Made by a program: the position numbers and the translations under genes. A stretch of DNA of 64,000 nucleotides, taken from assembly GCA_900208305.1 (NCBI GenBank), contig OAPG01000004.1:496001-560000 (forward strand). The letters are read 5' to 3'. Position 1 is the stretch's first letter; every line of letters begins with the position of its first letter. The notes beneath the pieces were generated by a model. The model was given only the letters and a program-made list of their open reading frames with translations, was not told where the DNA came from and searched no databases. The stretch comes from Melanopsichium pennsylvanicum. Its lineage: Eukaryota; Basidiomycota; Ustilaginomycetes; Ustilaginales. This document shows positions 11,600-23,039 of the stretch, piece by piece.

Positions 11600-11630
11600 T
11601 TGACGTGACGTGACGTGACGTGACGTGACA
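11600..11630. repeat. Tandem TGACG pentamer array, about six units
   Basis: Five perfect TGACG units are followed by a TGACA unit. Each junction creates TGACGT, the core half of a CRE/ATF-type bZIP site, so the array is either a simple repeat or a cluster of bZIP binding sites. Confidence 0.85.
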
Positions 11631-13017
11631 TGAGGCCAAAGTGACCCGATAAGTTCCTCACCATTATTCAAATTTGTAAAACTTGCTTTTGTTAGACCGA
11701 GGTATTTTTGATACGAAAATGGGGGTGCAGTTCTTTGGCTCACACATCAAATGCCACTTTATCCTGCATGCCCCGACTAGCTCAAAAAGCAACCCGGAGA
11801 CGAGGAAATGAAACACTATAACGCAAATTATCCGCCATCATCCTTTGAATGCTCGCTCGACCTTTCATGAGGTGCTCAAAACACGGATCAAGGAAAGCAA
11901 AGAATCCAGCACAGTACGATACAGTTAATGACAGTAATTTACATTACTATACAGTAGGTGCGTTCGAGTGTGTACGTGCTCTCGAAAAGTGCGGGGTCAG
12001 GAACGAAATTCCCGCCACCTTCTGTCCCTCTCCCACTCCCGCTCATGTGCCTTCGAAAACCAAATTTATGCAGGGCACACCCTGAATTCCTTCGATTTTT
12101 CTTTGCTCTGGCCCCGCCTTATCTTTTGCTTGCCATCCAAATACCTCTAAAATGAGTAGAAGCACAGTAAATTGGATTCGCAGATTCTAAATTATTTATT
12201 AATACTGTACGTATGCCTTGCACAAAAGCCCCAAATGCCGCAGAATTGCAATTCCAGTGTGGCGCAAAAAGAGTCGGCAGTACCGGCAAGCCTCTTGGTC
12301 AACCTCAACTTCCTACACCACACTTCGCTAGTTATCAGGTCTGAACAACAGTCGCTGTTAGGGCGAGAATTAAGGGGGGAATGGGGATCAGGGTGTGGTG
12401 TTCACCGCCCTCACTCGCCTTGAGGAGGTGGGGTAAGGTGACAAAAGGCGCCCAAGCGATATCATCAGCCAATGATACCGATGTTGCGCGCATGAGAATG
12501 GGTTAGCGCGTCGGAAGGCCGAGCAACGGTGGGAAGAGGATGCCTAAGCGAGTCGGTCTCTCTTTTTCTTCACGCATTCGCATGGTGATACTGCACGCAA
12601 ACCTCCTCGAGTGTTACGGGCTGAGATAGTCCGCTGTCGAAGAGAGTTTCACATTATCCGGAAACAATGTAACAGCATTCGTCTCGATTCCGTTGGAGTG
12701 TTGTGTGTGAACAATTGTGAGCCCGTGTACGAATGGAAAACGTAGCCCGAGATGGTTTTTTAGACTCAACCCTTGTCTCTAAATACGACTCTAACATGCA
12801 AAAAGAACGACATCAGTCTTGCCGCACGAGATTTTTTTGCATGCGCGCATAACGGCTCCGAATTTCAGCCAATTGATTGGTAATGCGATCATCTGCAGCC
12901 TCTCTAAGCTGCAAGCGTGCCTTGTGTTCGGTATCGAGATTCACTTTGCCCTTTTCTGTCGCCACCATCACAATTCCATAACAGCGATTGTCACTCTACA
13001 CAAACTCAATCCTCAAG

Positions 13018-14076
13018 ATGGCCGCTTTGCGCTCGCTTTCTCGTGTTGGTATGTATCAGAAAGTTGCGCAGTATGATGAGGCTACTGGAACATGCCACCC
13101 TCCGTTGCCTGTCTTCGAGATGAGCGCTCGATGACGCTGACTACATTGTCTTTCGTCTAATTTGGGGGGGTTTTTTTTTCCTTCGGTTGCATCATCTATA
13201 TATGATCTTCACTGGATACATCACGCTCCTCTCACAACACCGTCACGCACACTTCCGCCGCTAAACGCCATCATCGACTCTTGCTCCCTTTTTTCGTACG
13301 CACACCTTGGCATGCCAATTCCGACTATGTCAACTATGCACTTCGCCCTTTGACGCAATCTCCTTTTCCTAACCACAGGCCTCGCCGCCAAGCCAACCAT
13401 GGCTATGACAAGCCGCTCCTTCCAGACCTCTGCTATCAAGTCCATCCCCAAGGTCGCCGCCGCAACCACTGTTACCGCCGGACCTTCCACTCGCCGCAAC
13501 ATTTCCTCCTCGGCTCCCACAAAAGATGCTGGACCTGACGGCCCTGTGCCTCTCATGTCGGTTGCCAACCGCAACTCGAACCAGCTTTCACTCGAGACAC
13601 CTAAGAACGGTGTCGAGTATGTGCTCTCCAGCATGGACAAGATGGCCAACTGGGCACGTCAGTCGAGTTTCTGGCCGATGACGTTCGGTCTTGCTTGCTG
13701 TGCCGTAGAGATGATGCACGTTGCCACCGCTCGTTATGATCAGGATCGTCTGGGTGTCGTATTCCGTGCTTCGCCACGTCAGTCGGACTGCATGATCGTA
13801 GCCGGTACGCTTACCAACAAGATGGCACCCGCTTTGAGAAAGGTATACGATCAGATGCCAGAACCACGTTGGGTCATCTCGATGGGTTCGTGTGCTAACG
13901 GAGGCGGATACTACCACTATTCGTACTCAGTCGTAAGGGGTTGTGATAGGATTGTTCCTGTAGATCTGTACGTGCCAGGTTGCCCCCCGACAGCAGAGGC
14001 TCTGCTGTACGGTTTCTTGCAGTTGCACAGGAAGATTAGGAGGAACAGAAAGACCACCCTTTGGTACCGCAAGTAG
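13018..14076 (+). CDS. NDUFS7: NADH:ubiquinone oxidoreductase 20 kDa subunit (NDUFS7/PSST, NuoB family), one intron
   Basis: Two exons, 13018-13048 and 13379-14076, are joined across a 330 bp intron (GTATGT to CCACAG). The first exon encodes [10 protein letters not shown], and the join gives an in-frame protein of 242 residues. The N-terminal 75 or so residues form a mitochondrial presequence rich in Ala, Ser, Thr and basic residues. The mature part shows the NuoB hallmarks: [11 protein letters not shown] with the tandem cysteines, [10 protein letters not shown] and [14 protein letters not shown]. These four cysteines bind the terminal iron-sulfur cluster N2, which passes electrons to ubiquinone in complex I of the inner membrane. 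A second ATG pair early in exon 2 would still give the enzyme if transcription started inside the intron. The gene converges on BOS1. Confidence 0.95.
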
Positions 14077-14540
14077 AAAGCAAGCTATCAATTCCTATGT
14101 GTCTTCTTTTCATCTATATTAATGCTGTCAATCGGCTTTGTGGCGCAGCCTTTCTCTTATAGCTTTTCTCGTTCAATACGGCATTGATTGAATTTGGTAT
14201 ATGCCTTTTCGTTGTCAGAGTTGGTCATACGTCGTTCGAGAATTTGCGTGAACATTTTTGAGATTTAAATGCCTAACAAAAATGGTGGCAGAGATTTGGT
14301 ATTGTCTGTCGATCGTGTCAATCTCGAGACTAGAATCTTTCGCACAAGTCGTCACGATCAGGCATGTCGACTAGGTGATTATACAAACTGTTTGTCACGC
14401 GAAAGCGTTCCCCGATCATTTTCGCTTCTAGATTGGAAAAAAATAAAATAAAATAAGAATAAAAATAAAAATAAAAATAAAAAAATAAGAAACCAATGTG
14501 GATTCGGCATTCATCAAGACCATCTCTCTTTCTCTCTTTT
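14077..14540. other. Convergent 3' region between NDUFS7 and BOS1
   Basis: There is no gene. An A-rich AAATA-type repeat at 14441-14488 lies close to the BOS1 stop and probably inside its 3' UTR, where on the minus strand it reads as TATTT repeats. Confidence 0.6.
14441..14488. repeat. (AAAATA)-type low-complexity A/T repeat
   Basis: This is an imperfect array of AAATA and AAAATA units about 48 bp long, between two convergent genes. Confidence 0.85.
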
Positions 14541-15374
14541 TTAACCGAACCACTTGTAGATATACCAAAAGCAGACCAAAGTGAAGATAGCACCTAGAGC
14601 AAAGATGATGTTATCCTGAGTACTCCTTCTTTCAATATAACCGATCACGTCTCTGCTCAAACCTAAAGTATTTGCAGCATCTCTCAATCTCCTTTGTGTT
14701 CCCTTTAGTATACCTCTTTGTTCGACTAGATTTCCAAACACTTCTCTTCCCTGGGCAATAAACATGTCGAGTTGTTGTTCGGTTTGTTGGATGAACGAAT
14801 GTTCTCGTAGCGCGTGTGATTCTCTTTGGCTAAATCCACCGGATGTAGAAGCGCTTGGGTTACCGAACATGGCTGCTGCGGAATCGTTCATCTTGTACGC
14901 CGCCAAAGGGTCATTATATTGTGGTGAGGAGATAGCAGTAGCAGCGCTATTACGTGCATGTAAACTGAAAGGCGATTCGGCAATGGAACTGACTCTCCTA
15001 TTCGCTCCCATTCCACCGAATCCTGAATTTGTCGGTGATCGAAGTGTACTTGGTGAAGACGTGGACCCATTGCCACCATTAGAAGAGTAGGATAGGGAAC
15101 CTTTGTTTTTGAGTCGAGCCAACTGGGATTCGAGTTCAGCATAATCGGTGCGAAACTTGGCTACGCGAGAAAGCGCTTTGTCTTGTTTACTCTGAATGAG
15201 CTCCTTTTTGGCAAGATTCTCGTATTCGTCAATGGTACGCTCGAGAGATGAAAGAGATACGGTCACGGGACCAAACGTGGCGGAAGGTGCAGAATCTCCT
15301 TCCGAATCGATGCGAGATATGTCAGATTGAATTGACGAGAATTGCCGTAATGCTTGATTATAGAGGGAGTTCAT
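14541..15374 (-). CDS. BOS1: ER-Golgi Qb-SNARE Bos1/membrin (GOSR2 family)
   Basis: This is a single-exon gene of 277 residues. The N-terminus MNSLYNQALRQFSSIQSDIS resembles the start of membrin. The C-terminal half carries a Qb SNARE helix with the zero-layer glutamine in LVEQRGILKGTQRRL, the signature DAANTLGLSRDVIGYIERRS, and one C-terminal transmembrane anchor of about 18 residues ending YIYKWFG. Bos1 acts in fusion of COPII vesicles with the cis-Golgi, in a complex with Sed5, Bet1 and Sec22-type SNAREs. A Ser/Asn/Gly-rich linker at about residues 90-165 separates the N-terminal helical domain from the SNARE motif and is longer than in yeast. GOS1 is the main alternative; the N-terminal and central signatures favour membrin. 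Confidence 0.88.
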   Translation of the reverse strand: MNSLYNQALRQFSSIQSDISRIDSEGDSAPSATFGPVTVSLSSLERTIDEYENLAKKELIQSKQDKALSRVAKFRTDYAELESQLARLKNKGSLSYSSNGGNGSTSSPSTLRSPTNSGFGGMGANRRVSSIAESPFSLHARNSAATAISSPQYNDPLAAYKMNDSAAAMFGNPSASTSGGFSQRESHALREHSFIQQTEQQLDMFIAQGREVFGNLVEQRGILKGTQRRLRDAANTLGLSRDVIGYIERRSTQDNIIFALGAIFTLVCFWYIYKWFG

Positions 15375-17291
<1,917 letters not shown>

Positions 17292-17595
17292 ATCCACCCA
17301 ACATTACTGCCAGATAGACTCTTTCGCAAGCATGCCACTCTCCCTTCTCTTCATTCCTGCTGTGTAATTAGCCCCTTTTATTCAATACAACCTTAGTATT
17401 CTAGACGTTTCCTTGTGTGTGCGCGCGATGGTGTGTTTGTACAGCAAGGCCGGTGTTCAAAACGAAACGTGCCCTGTCCAAGACAAGGTCCATGGCCGAG
17501 CTTGAACCTGCATGTCCGAATCGTTACACATATGTTACGTGCTGTACTTTGAAGGTCAAACAGAAAGCTAGGATAGAGTACAAATATGCAAGTGT
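17292..17595. other. Convergent 3' region between PRMT1 and the zinc-knuckle gene
   Basis: These 304 bp are non-coding and hold the 3' ends of both genes. I see nothing else in them. Confidence 0.5.
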
Positions 17596-19014
17596 TCAGA
17601 AAGAAACAACCTTGGCAGAGGAGCTCTTTGACCTCTTTGCCGATTTTTCCGCTTTCACCTCTTGATCCACCATGGCGCGCTTCCTGGCAAAACTATGGAA
17701 GTCGTCCTCATCTCCACCTTTTGCTTGACCTTCCCTTGTAGACCCCACAATCACTTGGTTGACCAACTTGCTCGCATCCCTATCACCTTTGTTACTTTTA
17801 CTTTCATTTCTTAACGCCAACGGACAGTCTTTGGCCAAATGCTCGACACTAGAACACAGTTTACAGCTACCGCCTTCGGGATACACACCGCGACCAGCGT
17901 TGTTGGGGCATTTGGACGAAAGGTGGCCTTTGGAGTGGCAGATGAAACAAGTCGCGAACGGAAGTTCATCGTGACCTTTCAGAGCAGATTTGCGACATTT
18001 GGACAAGGTGTGTTCGGTAGAGCCACAACGGAAGCAAATTCCGACTGCATCGCGACCAATCATAGGAGTGTCCCCGTTGGTGTTGGCGGCAGAGTCGGAT
18101 TTGAGCGAGATGGACTGTGCATCGAGAGCGTTGGGACACTCTTTGGCACTGTGACCCATGCCACGACAGGCGAAGCATTTGAGTTTGGCTTGACGTTGCT
18201 CGGCCCGTTCTTCCCTACGTGCATCTCGACGATCCATTCGACGCTCTTCATCGTTTTTCCCCCATCCAGCGCTGTTATCGCCATTGTTGGCATAACTGTC
18301 ACCTTTGCTGTACGAGTTATTGCGGGTGTCGTCAGCGTATTTGTTGCCACCTCGTGCACCCCACCCACCATCACCTCCCATAGCACTTGCATTATTCGAA
18401 GCAGCGGACCAGTCATCAGCCTTATGCCTGCTCTGCCACATGTTGTCGGATTGCGGCGCTCCGAGTCGAATGAGCTGACCTCTGGGACCGTATTCGAACG
18501 AACCAAACATTTGCTCCACTTGACGCTCAACGTCTCGAGTCATGCGCTGGAAACGCTTCTTGCTCTCTTCATTCTTGGCTTTCTTAGCCTTGAGTTTGAG
18601 CAGTTTTGCTCGCTTGAGCAGCTTTTCAATTGAAGGAGGCTCAGCGTTCGCAGCCGGAGCTGGGGCTTGGTTTGCAGTGTTGTCTTCGCTGTCTGGCTGA
18701 GCTGCAGCGGCGGATGTTGATGCGACTGGTTCAGATGATTCGGTAGCTTCATCCTTCGGTGAGATAGTAGGTGCGTCTTCATCGGTGGTGGTCTTTGATT
18801 TCTTTGGTTTGCTTTCCTCCTTCTCCTTCTTCCCCTTCTTATCCTTCTTCTTGCTGTCCTTCGAAGGTGTGTCGAGGGCACCCTCGGCGACAATGGGCGT
18901 AACGTCGTCCTTTATGGGCGAAGCAACCGGGGTAGAAGACTCGGGTTCGCTGTCAGAGTCGACCATTTTCTTGGCGAGCGATCGCCTGCCGTCTAGTTTT
19001 GTGTATCTTGTCAT
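17596..19014 (-). CDS. ZCCHC9-like protein with four CCHC zinc knuckles
   Basis: The protein has 472 residues from the ATG at 19014. The frame extends upstream only through Ser-rich repeat sequence from a TTG, so the ATG starting MTRYTKLDGRRSLAKK is preferred. The N-terminal 200 residues are acidic and Lys-rich. Residues about 277-396 hold four CX2CX4HX4C knuckles: CFACRGMGHSAKEC, CFRCGSTEHTLSKC, CFICHSKGHLSSKC and CKLCSSVEHLAKDC. The wording of knuckles two to four, with GICFRCGSTEHTLSKC and GGSCKLCSSVEHL, is that of ZCCHC9, a nucleolar RNA-binding protein linked to rRNA processing, rather than of Air1/2 or Gis2. A Gly/Asn/Trp-rich linker with RRMDRRDARREER precedes the knuckles. The function in fungi is inferred from the family. 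Confidence 0.8.
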   Translation of the reverse strand: MTRYTKLDGRRSLAKKMVDSDSEPESSTPVASPIKDDVTPIVAEGALDTPSKDSKKKDKKGKKEKEESKPKKSKTTTDEDAPTISPKDEATESSEPVASTSAAAAQPDSEDNTANQAPAPAANAEPPSIEKLLKRAKLLKLKAKKAKNEESKKRFQRMTRDVERQVEQMFGSFEYGPRGQLIRLGAPQSDNMWQSRHKADDWSAASNNASAMGGDGGWGARGGNKYADDTRNNSYSKGDSYANNGDNSAGWGKNDEERRMDRRDARREERAEQRQAKLKCFACRGMGHSAKECPNALDAQSISLKSDSAANTNGDTPMIGRDAVGICFRCGSTEHTLSKCRKSALKGHDELPFATCFICHSKGHLSSKCPNNAGRGVYPEGGSCKLCSSVEHLAKDCPLALRNESKSNKGDRDASKLVNQVIVGSTREGQAKGGDEDDFHSFARKRAMVDQEVKAEKSAKRSKSSSAKVVSF

Positions 19015-19458
19015 AATGTGAGTACGTCTGGTAGGTGATGTTGTTGTAGGGTAGGAGGAGGGAGAAGAAGAAGAAGAAGAACAAGAAGAAGAAAAGGAAC
19101 AGCTGCTTGACAAGGGTGTACAAGTGCCATCAAATTTTTAGAAACTCTCTCCACAAAATTTTCCGTGATTCTGCAGTAGCAGCAGCAAACGACAACTCGT
19201 GATTGTTGCTCAGGGTCCACACACTTTATCCGCCTATTTCCTGCCTGTACGCTATTACGACGTAACACTTTTGCCCAGAAAAAACCAGAGGGTGGAGGCA
19301 AGCTTGGGCCATTCCACGTCAACTATGACAATGTGAGTCCTCGCGCCGAACCACGCAACTCAGCTTTCCAAACGAAACGCTTCAACCCTTCTTCCACATA
19401 ATCATAGCATTGCACTCACCATCAACGCAACTGCGCAACTGCGAATAGGTACTGCAAG
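19015..19458. promoter_or_regulatory. Shared divergent upstream region of the zinc-knuckle and derlin genes
   Basis: This 444 bp region is non-coding apart from a possible 8-nt first exon of the derlin gene at 19325-19332. A GAA-rich purine stretch at 19065-19095 forms the zinc-knuckle gene's leader. Confidence 0.5.
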
Positions 19459-20754
19459 ATGGACGAAATACGCAAGATCCCTCCCGTGACTCGCTTCATG
19501 CTTGGTGCTACTGGATTGATCACCCTTCCGTGCATCCTATCCATCACTTCACCGTGGAAATTCGCATTATCATGGCCTCTCGTCATATACAAGTTCCACG
19601 TCCACCGCATCGTCACCTCCTTCTTTTACGCAGGAGGCGGTCTCAAATTCCTCTTTGATGTCTTTCTCCTCTATCGGAACAGCTCGGAACTTGAACTCAA
19701 TCACTTTGGTCGACGCACAGCAGACTACACCTGGTCTCTACTCGTAATGGGCTCCATCATCCTCGCTACAAACTATCCCCTCGGTTCACCAATCTTCTTT
19801 CCCCAGCTTCTTAACGCACTCATCTACGTATGGGCTAGAGCGAATCCAACAGCCATCGTCTCGTTCTTCGGAATGGTCAACTGTCCGAGCAAGTGGTTGC
19901 CGTACGTGTATTTGGCGATTGATCTTTTGCAGGGCGGACCAGGATTGGCGATTCAGAGCGGAACGGGCTTGTTGGCCGGATATGGATATTGGATGCTAGA
20001 TCACGGTGTTGGTGGTAGAGGTGGCGCACGTGGTGGTAGCTACATCCCTACGCCTGGATTCTTGCACAACTTGCTCCCGGATTCGCTCGATCCAGCGTTA
20101 GAAGGTCAGAATATGGGCAACAGGAACGCCCGACGTGTCGCAGGTGGTACTGCGTGGAATGCTTCCCGTGATCGCGGTCATAGGCTCTCTGATCAGTCTA
20201 CTGGCAGCGCATCACCAAGACCAACAAGCGTCGCTTCTGCCCTTGGCGTTGGAGCCAGATCCACATTCTCCTCCTTCAACCCTTTCCGCAATACTGCGTC
20301 CTCTTCCTCTTCAAGGGGCACAGCGCCGAATAGAGAGGAGCTTCTAGCAGCGGCGGAACGACGTCTCCGTTCATCTCAATCTTCCACCATCGTCGGCCGT
20401 AACTCTGCAGAAATTCGGGCTTCAAAACCAGCTGGCTCAAACACCGCCGGCACCACTAGCCTCAACCCTCGCCCGGCAGCTGTATCAGAATCAACAGCAA
20501 ACCTCAGAAAGACAGCCGCAGGCGGCGGTCAGTCAAAGATGTTTACGTTCGGACAGCTCAATGAGAACAACGGAGGTGATGGCGAGCACGAAGAGGATCA
20601 TTCATCGAGTGGTGGGGCAGTGGCAGAGTTAAGGGGCGGTAAAGGAAAGGGAAAAGAAAAGGCTGGAGGAAGCGACGATGAGGCAGGAGCAAAAGGAAGT
20701 CAGAGTGGTGCGGGGTATAGCTGGGGTACTGGTGGTCATCGTTTGGGAGACTAA
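19459..20754 (+). CDS. Derlin-family ERAD protein with C-terminal SHP box (Der1/Dfm1-like)
   Basis: The protein has 431 residues. It opens MDEIRKIPPVTRFMLG, typical of derlins, and is followed by about 200 residues of multi-spanning rhomboid-like membrane domain. The segment FHVHRIVTSFFYAGG matches the WR-motif region, with the Arg kept and His where Trp is usual. GLLAGYGYWML gives the GxxxG motif of the sixth helix. The C-terminal 200 residues are Ser/Gly-rich and end in SWGTGGHRLGD, a close match to the derlin SHP box that recruits Cdc48/p97. Derlins act in retrotranslocation of misfolded proteins from the ER. An alternative spliced start is possible: ATGACAAT at 19325-19332, an intron at 19333-19448 (GTGAGT...AATAG), then an in-frame join adding MTMYCK. 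Confidence 0.88.
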   Translation: MDEIRKIPPVTRFMLGATGLITLPCILSITSPWKFALSWPLVIYKFHVHRIVTSFFYAGGGLKFLFDVFLLYRNSSELELNHFGRRTADYTWSLLVMGSIILATNYPLGSPIFFPQLLNALIYVWARANPTAIVSFFGMVNCPSKWLPYVYLAIDLLQGGPGLAIQSGTGLLAGYGYWMLDHGVGGRGGARGGSYIPTPGFLHNLLPDSLDPALEGQNMGNRNARRVAGGTAWNASRDRGHRLSDQSTGSASPRPTSVASALGVGARSTFSSFNPFRNTASSSSSRGTAPNREELLAAAERRLRSSQSSTIVGRNSAEIRASKPAGSNTAGTTSLNPRPAAVSESTANLRKTAAGGGQSKMFTFGQLNENNGGDGEHEEDHSSSGGAVAELRGGKGKGKEKAGGSDDEAGAKGSQSGAGYSWGTGGHRLGD

Positions 20755-20862
20755 AGAAACGCACGTTCTCTATTTAAGAATTTCTCTTCTTACGTTTCTC
20801 CATGCAGTATGTGTGTACAGTAAATAACATTACAGCGCAGTACAGAGCACGACTGCTGCTCG
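20755..20862. other. Short convergent 3' region between derlin and carboxypeptidase S
   Basis: Only 108 bp separate the two stop codons. It contains a TACAGTA heptamer at 20816-20822 followed by AAT, and the 3' UTRs of the two genes very probably overlap. Confidence 0.55.
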
Positions 20863-22734
20863 TCACAAATGGAATTGCGAGCCAACAGCCTGGATGAGCA
20901 GCTTATAGAATTCTGTAGCCTTGACAAGGCCGTGAATCGTGGTCCTCTCATCCACCGTGTGAATGTTTTCCTCCTCGCCCTTGATCGGAAACGGCTGATC
21001 CGAACCAGGACTGAACCGAAAAATGTTTTTGGTGAGCTTCCAGTAGCTCTTTGTATCCGTGTTACCACCCATCAGGTCAGGAGCGACCAGGATATCTTTC
21101 CACACTGCCCGCATGACGCTCTGCAATAACATCCACGGTGCAGAATCGTCCAATGGTGTAAATGGGGCTGGCTCAAGGGCTGAATCGAAAGCGTCGGAAA
21201 GCACGATCCTGCCCTGTGCTTTTCCTGCCAGAGTAATGGAGGAGGAGGAGATGAAGTCCCATGCAGATCCATTGCCTTGAATGCTGAGTCCGAGCTTGGC
21301 AGCGATAGGCTGGAGGGTGTGATAGATGTGCTGACGGACATCGGAAGTGGAAGAAGTGACGTCGATTCGATGGTTGATCACTGCCGAAGCTTGTTCTGGC
21401 AGCGCATTGATCTTGACTCCACCTGAGATCAGGTCTACAGCTTGTGTAGTTTGGAAACCGAACCTTTGCTCACGGCTCATCAGAGACAAGGCTTTATCCA
21501 CTTGCGCTTCCAACTTCTTTTTCAACCATTTCCTCCCCAATTTTCCTGCCCCGCAACCGGCAACAACTTTGTTTTGAAGCTTCTGCAGCTTCTTCAACGC
21601 CTTCGTCAGCTTCATGTCAGCCTTGGGTGCATCTCTGGTGCATTGCAGGTATTGAAGCGCTGGATTGACTTCATCATGCTTCTTGCCCAAGATTTGGATC
21701 GTTGGAGAGTAGGGGTGCGCTTCAATTGCTGTGATGAGCTGAGAAAGGAAGCCGATGGATGTGTGTTGTCGAGGTGCGGAAGAATGGCCCCCAGGAGTGT
21801 TAACCGTGACTTTGACATCAAGGTATCCTTTCTCTGCGACGGTAGGTGCAGCGACTGGGATGCCGAGATCGAAGCTGATCTCACCACCTTCGTCGACGAT
21901 CATTGCCACGCCATCATCGCCATATCGTCCGTGAAGGAAGTTAGCAAGCTCTACGCCACCTTGAGAGCCCGAGCTCTCCTCGTCAAAGCCAAAGGAGCAT
22001 ACGACTGTACGCTGCGGCTTGTAATCGGCTTTCAGAAGACTTTCCAATGTTGCGAGGATGGAGATCAGGGAGGCTTTGCAATCGCCTGCGCCCCTACCCC
22101 AGACCAAGCCGAGTTCGGTGTCGATGAAGCCAGAGAAAGGAGGATGTGTCCAAGATGGGATCGTCTCTGGTTCCACAGGCACGACATCTTGATGAGCCAT
22201 GAGTAAGATTGGAGATAAGGATGTGTTGGTGCCTGGAAAGGTGTACACCAAGCCCCATTCGTTGACTCGTTCGAGCTTGATCGGCGAGTCATCGGCGTAG
22301 ATGAGAGGAAATGCGGAGCGAAGATAGTCGTGGAAGGGTGCAAAGACGGCTTCCCACCTTGCTGGGTTTTGTTTCACAGTGGGCCAATCGTCGCCTACGG
22401 TAGTATCGACCTGGACTGCACCCGAGAGCAGTTGAGCCAGTTCAGAGCTGGACGGCAAATCAATCTCGTTGTTGCTGGTCCCCGGTATCTGGTTCGAAGT
22501 AGGTAACTGGTACGGAGGCACTTGCGGGCATGCTTCGTTGCCTTGCGCCAGATTCCTGTTGTAAGAGGGGTAGTGCTGTGGCAGCGGTGGCAACCCAAAG
22601 TCGGAACTAAAGAGTACATAACAGACAAAGACCGCAAAGCAGATTCGAAACCATTTCACAAGATGAGGATGTCGAACGGCAGGCGGTGTGCTAGTTGTGG
22701 GCAAAGCATCTTTGAATTCTTGAGCTTGACCCAT
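20863..22734 (-). CDS. CPS1: Vacuolar carboxypeptidase S, M20 family Gly-X metallopeptidase
   Basis: The protein has 623 residues from the ATG at 22734, whose context CACCATGG is excellent; an upstream in-frame ATG at 22887 would add 51 poorly conserved residues. A single hydrophobic segment at about residues 28-44 (WFRICFAVFVCYVLFSS) makes it a type II membrane protein, as in yeast Cps1, which is sorted through multivesicular bodies to the vacuole. Metal-site motifs of the M20 family are present: LLMAHQDVVPV, WGRGAGDCKAS and SFGFDEESSGSQGG, with a C-terminal GGNTDTKSYW. It removes C-terminal residues from peptides, especially those with penultimate glycine. It is divergent from the F-box gene, with 305 bp between starts. 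Confidence 0.92.
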   Translation of the reverse strand: MGQAQEFKDALPTTSTPPAVRHPHLVKWFRICFAVFVCYVLFSSDFGLPPLPQHYPSYNRNLAQGNEACPQVPPYQLPTSNQIPGTSNNEIDLPSSSELAQLLSGAVQVDTTVGDDWPTVKQNPARWEAVFAPFHDYLRSAFPLIYADDSPIKLERVNEWGLVYTFPGTNTSLSPILLMAHQDVVPVEPETIPSWTHPPFSGFIDTELGLVWGRGAGDCKASLISILATLESLLKADYKPQRTVVCSFGFDEESSGSQGGVELANFLHGRYGDDGVAMIVDEGGEISFDLGIPVAAPTVAEKGYLDVKVTVNTPGGHSSAPRQHTSIGFLSQLITAIEAHPYSPTIQILGKKHDEVNPALQYLQCTRDAPKADMKLTKALKKLQKLQNKVVAGCGAGKLGRKWLKKKLEAQVDKALSLMSREQRFGFQTTQAVDLISGGVKINALPEQASAVINHRIDVTSSTSDVRQHIYHTLQPIAAKLGLSIQGNGSAWDFISSSSITLAGKAQGRIVLSDAFDSALEPAPFTPLDDSAPWMLLQSVMRAVWKDILVAPDLMGGNTDTKSYWKLTKNIFRFSPGSDQPFPIKGEEENIHTVDERTTIHGLVKATEFYKLLIQAVGSQFHL

Positions 22735-23039
22735 GGTGGTGACGGCGGCAACCAGGTTTGTAGAACCTGCAATACTGACGATGAACGTAAAGCTTTGGTA
22801 AGTGGACGAGGGTGAGAGGGAGGCAAGAGGACGAAGAGACGTAAGAGAAAGCGAATGCGGATGTGCACTGTGTGACATCGCGTGCACGATTCCCCAGGGT
22901 CCGCAAGCGGAGTTTAGAATGCTTTTCAGGATATGGGATCCTGTACAGTACAGTAAGAGTTACGTTGAACGTCAATTCGTCCTTGTTGCGACCAAACACC
23001 ACCAACTTTGCGTGCTGCCACATTCCAAAATCGAGCCCA
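22735..23039. promoter_or_regulatory. Shared divergent upstream region of CPS1 and the F-box gene
   Basis: This compact 305 bp region has two overlapping TACAGTA heptamers at 22944-22955. Both neighbouring frames stay open for some way into it, so the exact starts are the least certain part of each gene. Confidence 0.5.

Larger units (their letters stand above)
6882..13017. other. 6.1 kb gene-poor region upstream of the kinase and NDUFS7 genes
   Basis: I find no gene I can support here on either strand; open frames are at most about 126 codons and lack domain-like sequence. The stretch holds simple repeats (CA array at 8682, T-rich tract at 9657, 14-C run at 10413, TGACG array at 11600), TAC(A/T)GTA heptamers at 11950 and 12203, and AT-richer DNA between about 11.5 and 12.3 kb. 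It separates two divergent genes, so it may hold long promoters, an unannotated non-coding transcript, or the remains of a mobile element. Confidence 0.5.

Noticed and set aside
22734..22887. Upstream in-frame ATG for carboxypeptidase S
   Set aside because: The added 51 residues would precede the membrane anchor and lie in the compact shared promoter; the inner ATG has the better CACCATGG context.
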